Shown here: positions 60,322 through 64,000 of the stretch, piece after piece | How positions within the stretch are numbered: the stretch's first letter is position 1 | How the letters are laid out: each line of letters begins with the position of its first letter | Source of the DNA: Chondrosia reniformis | Taxonomy: Eukaryota; Porifera; Demospongiae; Chondrillida; Chondrillidae | Length of the DNA: 64,000 bases | Direction of reading: 5' to 3' | NCBI GenBank assembly: GCA_947172415.1 | Contig: OX359193.1 | Coordinates: 4,706,501 to 4,770,500, forward strand | Position numbers and translations under genes: made by a program | Notes under the pieces: generated by a model | What the model saw: the letters and a program-made list of their open reading frames with translations, nothing else | Told to the model about the DNA's origin: nothing | Databases searched by the model: none

Positions 60322-60598
60322 ATTTGATGACGTCACAGAAAGATGTAGGCAATGAATAATTTTTCAATCTTCGAACATATTACAGGTAGCCTATATTTTA
60401 GTACCAATTTTGCTGTGTAACCCAAGTACACCTTACCATTTAAATTTTGTAACTCAGATTATGGGATAATCATATTCATTGCCATGCTCCAAGAAGTGAA
60501 ACTATTATATGTACATTAGCAAAATCTGTAGTTTTGTTTTAGGTACAAAATAAGTTACTTTTGACAATAATAATCTCATTTTAAAGCAGAACTGCATG

Positions 60599-61174
60599 TT
60601 ATTTCAGTGCTTGTATAGTTATCCATTTCAGAACCTGCTCCAGCCCATCACAGGTAAGTGAACTAATTCTTATGTACTGCAAGCCACTGCGACTGCTTAG
60701 AAGGTCATCCAACCTCATGATTGCTTTCAGTTGCTCAAAAGACAAACAAGTAGACAAGTCACTCTTATTAAAGATGATCAAAGTTGGTTTCCCTTGTAAG
60801 TCTTCATGTGCCAGAACATCTAGCAGTAAAATTGTCGAAGCAGATAACCGGAAATGATCTGACATATCAATCACATACATCACCAGGCTAGCCCCTTTAT
60901 AATAATCGTACCAAATAGGGGCCATAGCGCCTCCCAGCTCCCGTAACTTGATCTTTGTACTGCTATTATCTTCTTTTGTAATCTTTACTGTCTCAAATAC
61001 AGTCCCAACTGTAGGCAGCAGAGAAGGCGGTTCTGGAATGTTTGTTAAAGAGTGCTCCTTAGAAGTAGTTTCTTTTTTTGCAATATTTTGGGTGCTAAGC
61101 CACTTCAAACGATAAAGCAAGAGACTTTTTCCAGCATTTTCTGAACCGACAAGGAGACATTCTATAGAGCTCAT
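60599..61174 (-). CDS. ARL16: ARL16, ADP-ribosylation factor-like GTPase 16
   Basis: ARL16 is a divergent ARF-family GTPase linked to cilia and Golgi export in mammals. A single exon encodes 191 residues: P-loop GSENAGKS, the switch-II region RELGGAMAPIWYDYYKGA (family form of the WDxGG motif, here RELGG), the NKxD motif (IIFNKSDLS) and an SSL in place of SAK. Human ARL16 shares RELGGCMGPIW and FNKIDL. There is no N-terminal glycine for myristoylation (MSSIE). It lies 278 bp upstream-side of GOSR1 on the same strand and diverges from the myosin gene. Confidence 0.92.
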   Translation of the reverse strand: MSSIECLLVGSENAGKSLLLYRLKWLSTQNIAKKETTSKEHSLTNIPEPPSLLPTVGTVFETVKITKEDNSSTKIKLRELGGAMAPIWYDYYKGASLVMYVIDMSDHFRLSASTILLLDVLAHEDLQGKPTLIIFNKSDLSTCLSFEQLKAIMRLDDLLSSRSGLQYIRISSLTCDGLEQVLKWITIQALK

Positions 61175-61448
61175 GTCAAACCTGGGTTAAGCTCAAAGGC
61201 ATTTCGATGCACCTCCATTCCACGCAGCCATTTTTTGTCATCCAAATCACGTTATGACGTGAAATCTTTAATGATATTCATAAGTCTGCGGGAGACTTCT
61301 CTTTGAAAGAGAGAAACCATTCCAGCTGTCGCCAGCTTTAGAGGGGTAGATACCAATTGGAGAATTTAATCACGACTGATTTCGTGTCGATTCTAAAGTT
61401 TGTGGTGAGGCGTTCTATCAGCTAAGCCTCAGTGTGCGCGACGTCAAC
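61175..61448. promoter_or_regulatory. Shared divergent promoter region, ARL16 / myosin I
   Basis: 274 bp between outward-facing starts, with CG dinucleotides scattered from about 61200 to 61450. Inferred from positions. Confidence 0.4.
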
Positions 61449-64000
61449 ATGGCCAGACCAGTTCAGAGGAAGCGTCTTCCAAGTACCATGGAGAGTAGCC
61501 TTGCTGCTAGAGATCACGTTGGTGTACAGGACTTTGTGTTACTGCATGACCATAAATCAGAAGATGAATTTATAGAGAATCTGAAAAAGAGATTCGGTAA
61601 CGACCTTATTTACGTAAGTCGTAGCAGTTTTATAGAAGGCGATTCACTCACATTTGCTGTATATTACAGAGTTGTAACGGTACAGTAAGTAATCTGGGAT
61701 ATGAATTAAAAGTGAAAGAAAATTAGTTAACACTTTCAGTACAACTCCTTTTAGGCTGAGTTGAAATGAATGGATAGATGTATGGAGAGAAGTGTAGTTT
61801 GGAGAGTTTAGTATTAAATCTTATGTGCATAGTAAAGCTTCTAAAGACTGAATTAATTGATTCATTGTAGATGTAGTGTTAGCGTTAGACTTGTAAGAAT
61901 TAAGTTCATATCACGAAGTGAAGCTGTTTTAATATTCATAAGGTTGCCTTAGTATAGCAAACTTTGGTTACATTTGTAAATTATCAGTAATATAATGGTA
62001 CATTAAAGTCTTCATTTTTAACTAAATTTGACCATATATAGAAGCCGTCAGCTGTTCTATTAATAATTTATGATATTCATAGTTCCCTACAGTCTCCTGT
62101 CTGTTTAGCTAGGACGCAAAGTTAGCTTAATAGAATGAAGTGCCTTGCATACATACACTGAACAGAGAAGGTGGAAGGCCTAGACCTGTATATAATAGAA
62201 TTGTTGTGTTAAGGAGTGATAGTCAAGCAAGCCATTAAAGTTGTTATCACTATGTATCAATTGTTTTACATCTTTTTACTGACTGCCCCTTTAAATATGA
62301 GGATGTTTTTCGGAGCCAATTGCACGTTAGTTTTTAGTGGACGTTATTAGTGGTTGTAATATGCAAGCAGTTTTGTAGTAATTGGGGCTGCTCTGACACT
62401 CTCTAAATTACAGGAATGAGTAGAGATATCCGAGCAAGATTGAATTATAAGGTTTGCACTGATCTTGTTCTGAACATATGCCTAGCATCATTAACTCCTC
62501 TTTACTAGTGTCTGTACCTTGATTCATGGAACATTGTGGGTAACAGCAACCCCTGAGAATGGCTTCCACCCACTGAGTGTAAGGCAGTTTTAGATTTTTG
62601 TAGTTAGGTATGCAGGCTCCATAAGGAGAGATGTGTTAGTTAGGTATGCAGGCTCCATAAGGAGAGATGTGTTAGTTAGGTATGCAGGCTCCACAAGGAG
62701 AGATGTGTTAGTTAGGTATGCAGGCTCCATAAGGAGAGATGTGTTAGTTAGGTATGCAGGCTCCACAAGGAGAGATGTGTTAGTTAGGCATGTAGGCTCC
62801 ACAAGGAGAGATGTGTTAGTTAGGCATGTAGGCTCCACAAGGAGAGATGTGTTAGTTATGTATGCAGGCTCCACAAGGAGAGATGTGTTAGTGCTAACAC
62901 CTGAAGCAGGTCAATGGGTCACAGTATTAGTTTTAATGCATCTGTTTAGGTCTTCCTACCCTGTGGTACCTTAGACTGTTCCTGTATGTGTGATGCTACT
63001 GGAAGGTGATGTAGAAGGAATGGAATCTATGTACTTAACATGTGATGAGTGTTTCGAAGTGTACAGATTAACAGAGTTAGGAGGGAGTAATATCAGAATT
63101 TGTGTAGTGTATCAATTGGAAATGTTTTCAGTTAATGTTTTTGTATCTGGAAATATACGTACCTGCCATCTCACCCCTTTTAGCATAGCCTTACTTGAGT
63201 TGACTTGTTTATATCTTTTATTAGACCTACATTGGATCTGTGCTGGTCTCCGTGAATCCATATAAGGTCATTCGTGATCTTTATGGCCCCGAGACTATGG
63301 AGGATTACAGAGGTGTCAACTTTTATGAGCTACCACCTCATGTGTGAGTAAAGTGCAAAGTACATTTACCTGTAATGTGGATATTCTGATAGGATGTATC
63401 AGCAGGTGAATCCAGAGGTATTATTGAGCAACAGCAACATAAATTATTGATAATAGGACGTTTCAACCCATAGGTCTTCATCAGCAAACAGCAAACTGTT
63501 GGCTGATGAAGACCTACAGCAGGTGAATGTACATTTAAAGTATACTACCTGTCATGGATTAGGTATGCCATTGCGGATACAGCTTATAGGAGCATGAAGT
63601 CTGAATCTAGGGATCAGTGTATTCTTATTTCTGGAGAGAGTGGGGCAGGGAAGACGGGTGAGGACTTAGTACATCTACTCACCCTGGGCTACATTCCCCA
63701 TGTGTACAACTGCAGCTTTCATCATTACTTCACCAACTACCTGTATCACTTGCTAAGTAGTATAATTATTGAGACATTCTAGATTTTCCTTTAGTGTCTC
63801 AGTTAACAATAGGCTTTATGACCTAAGGTGCCATGTTATCCTTCCTAATGAGGTGTATGCATGATCACAGACCCGTAGGAGGCTCCCTTTATTGATATAA
63901 CTGCACTCCTAAATGACTTCTGCCCTGTACTATATAGTAGGTCCTTATATGTTATTTGTTATGATGCAAAACAGATGGTAAAATATCTTAACTGGTAAAT
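61449..64000 (+). CDS. MYO1C: Class I unconventional myosin (MYO1C-like), first exons
   Basis: Three exons of the motor-domain N terminus are present: 61449-61613 ([38 protein letters not shown]), 63225-63343 ([30 protein letters not shown]) and 63563-63657 ([23 protein letters not shown]). The P-loop GESGAGKT ends the last exon in phase for the usual Glu-Ala continuation. The sequence is closest to the MYO1C/MYO1H group, short-tailed myosins that link membranes to actin. The N-terminal extension before MESSL resembles the nuclear-isoform-like extensions of MYO1C in position only. The rest of the gene lies beyond the right edge, and the stretch after 63657 is intron. Confidence 0.9.
62601..62892. 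repeat. 36-bp tandem repeat, eight units
   Basis: Unit of tagttaggtatgcaggctcc and ataaggagagatgtgt with C/T variation. Lies in intron 1 of the myosin gene. The 36-bp period leaves open frames on both strands, which are not coding. Confidence 0.95.
63420..63516 (-). repeat. Family R3 foldback fragment with a hammerhead core
   Basis: The minus strand reads CTGATGA (63484-63478), a stem-II hairpin ACCTATGGGTT, GAAAC (63464-63460) and GTC, then the R3 tail (TTATGTTGCTGTTGCTCAAT). A second, inverted CTGATGA arm at 63503-63509 is cut short. In intron 2 of the myosin gene. Confidence 0.7.

Noticed and set aside
62601-62892. Repetitive peptide frames over the 36-bp repeat
   Set aside because: Open on both strands only because of the 36-bp period, and within a myosin intron.

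Overview
The window looks like a gene-dense, intron-rich, AT-rich animal genome, most probably a demosponge. Short introns with GT..AG borders split clear metazoan orthologues (VPS53, TMEM199/VMA12, proline dehydrogenase, HIP1/HIP1R, GOSR1, ARL16, class I myosin). Lineage-specific receptors, a degenerate TKL-like kinase and a CARD-Death adaptor candidate resemble the large families known from sponges. The species call is inference; the gene calls rest on proteins spliced by eye, several of which close exactly in frame.

Layout: 1-7868 holds minus-strand exons of one or two genes I cannot name, with a hammerhead-family repeat and a Tigger-type transposon relic. 8078-18826 is VPS53 (+, 21 exons, 838 codons), whose introns hold two hammerhead ribozyme repeats, a foldback repeat and a 1.6-kb 15-bp minisatellite. 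19034-20023 (-) is a leucine-rich-repeat protein, head-to-head (15 bp between start codons) with a CARD + Death-domain adaptor candidate (20039-21777, +). 22100-23617 (-) is TMEM199 and 23861-28012 (+) is mitochondrial proline dehydrogenase, which carries another hammerhead repeat. 28248-30735 (+) is a degenerate kinase with a coiled-coil tail. 31070-42021 (-) is HIP1/HIP1R. 42215-47930 and 48159-51829 (+) are tandem single-pass receptors with fibronectin-type and SEFIR-like domains (IL-17-receptor-like), sharing an almost identical 246-bp tract. 53090-54370 (-) is a fasciclin-domain pseudogene. 55082-60321 (-) is GOSR1, with the 3' end of a Penelope-like element in its large intron. 60599-61174 (-) is ARL16 and 61449 to the right edge (+) is the start of a MYO1C-like myosin.

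The genes are packed as divergent pairs with 15-275 bp between start codons and as convergent pairs with 200-350 bp between stops. Several products act in membrane traffic (VPS53 in GARP/EARP tethering, GOSR1 Golgi SNARE, HIP1R clathrin-actin linker, TMEM199 V-ATPase assembly, ARL16, myosin I), and the CARD-Death protein, LRR protein and SEFIR receptors suggest innate signalling. I see no evidence that they form one pathway.

The most unusual content is non-coding: at least ten hammerhead-ribozyme cores (CTGATGA, stem-II hairpin, GAAAC) in several dispersed repeat families. Three (10189-10233, 10918-10963, 25795-25840) have a recognisable stem I, stem II and GUC cleavage triplet and look like complete type I hammerheads; others sit in foldback elements or Penelope-like ends.
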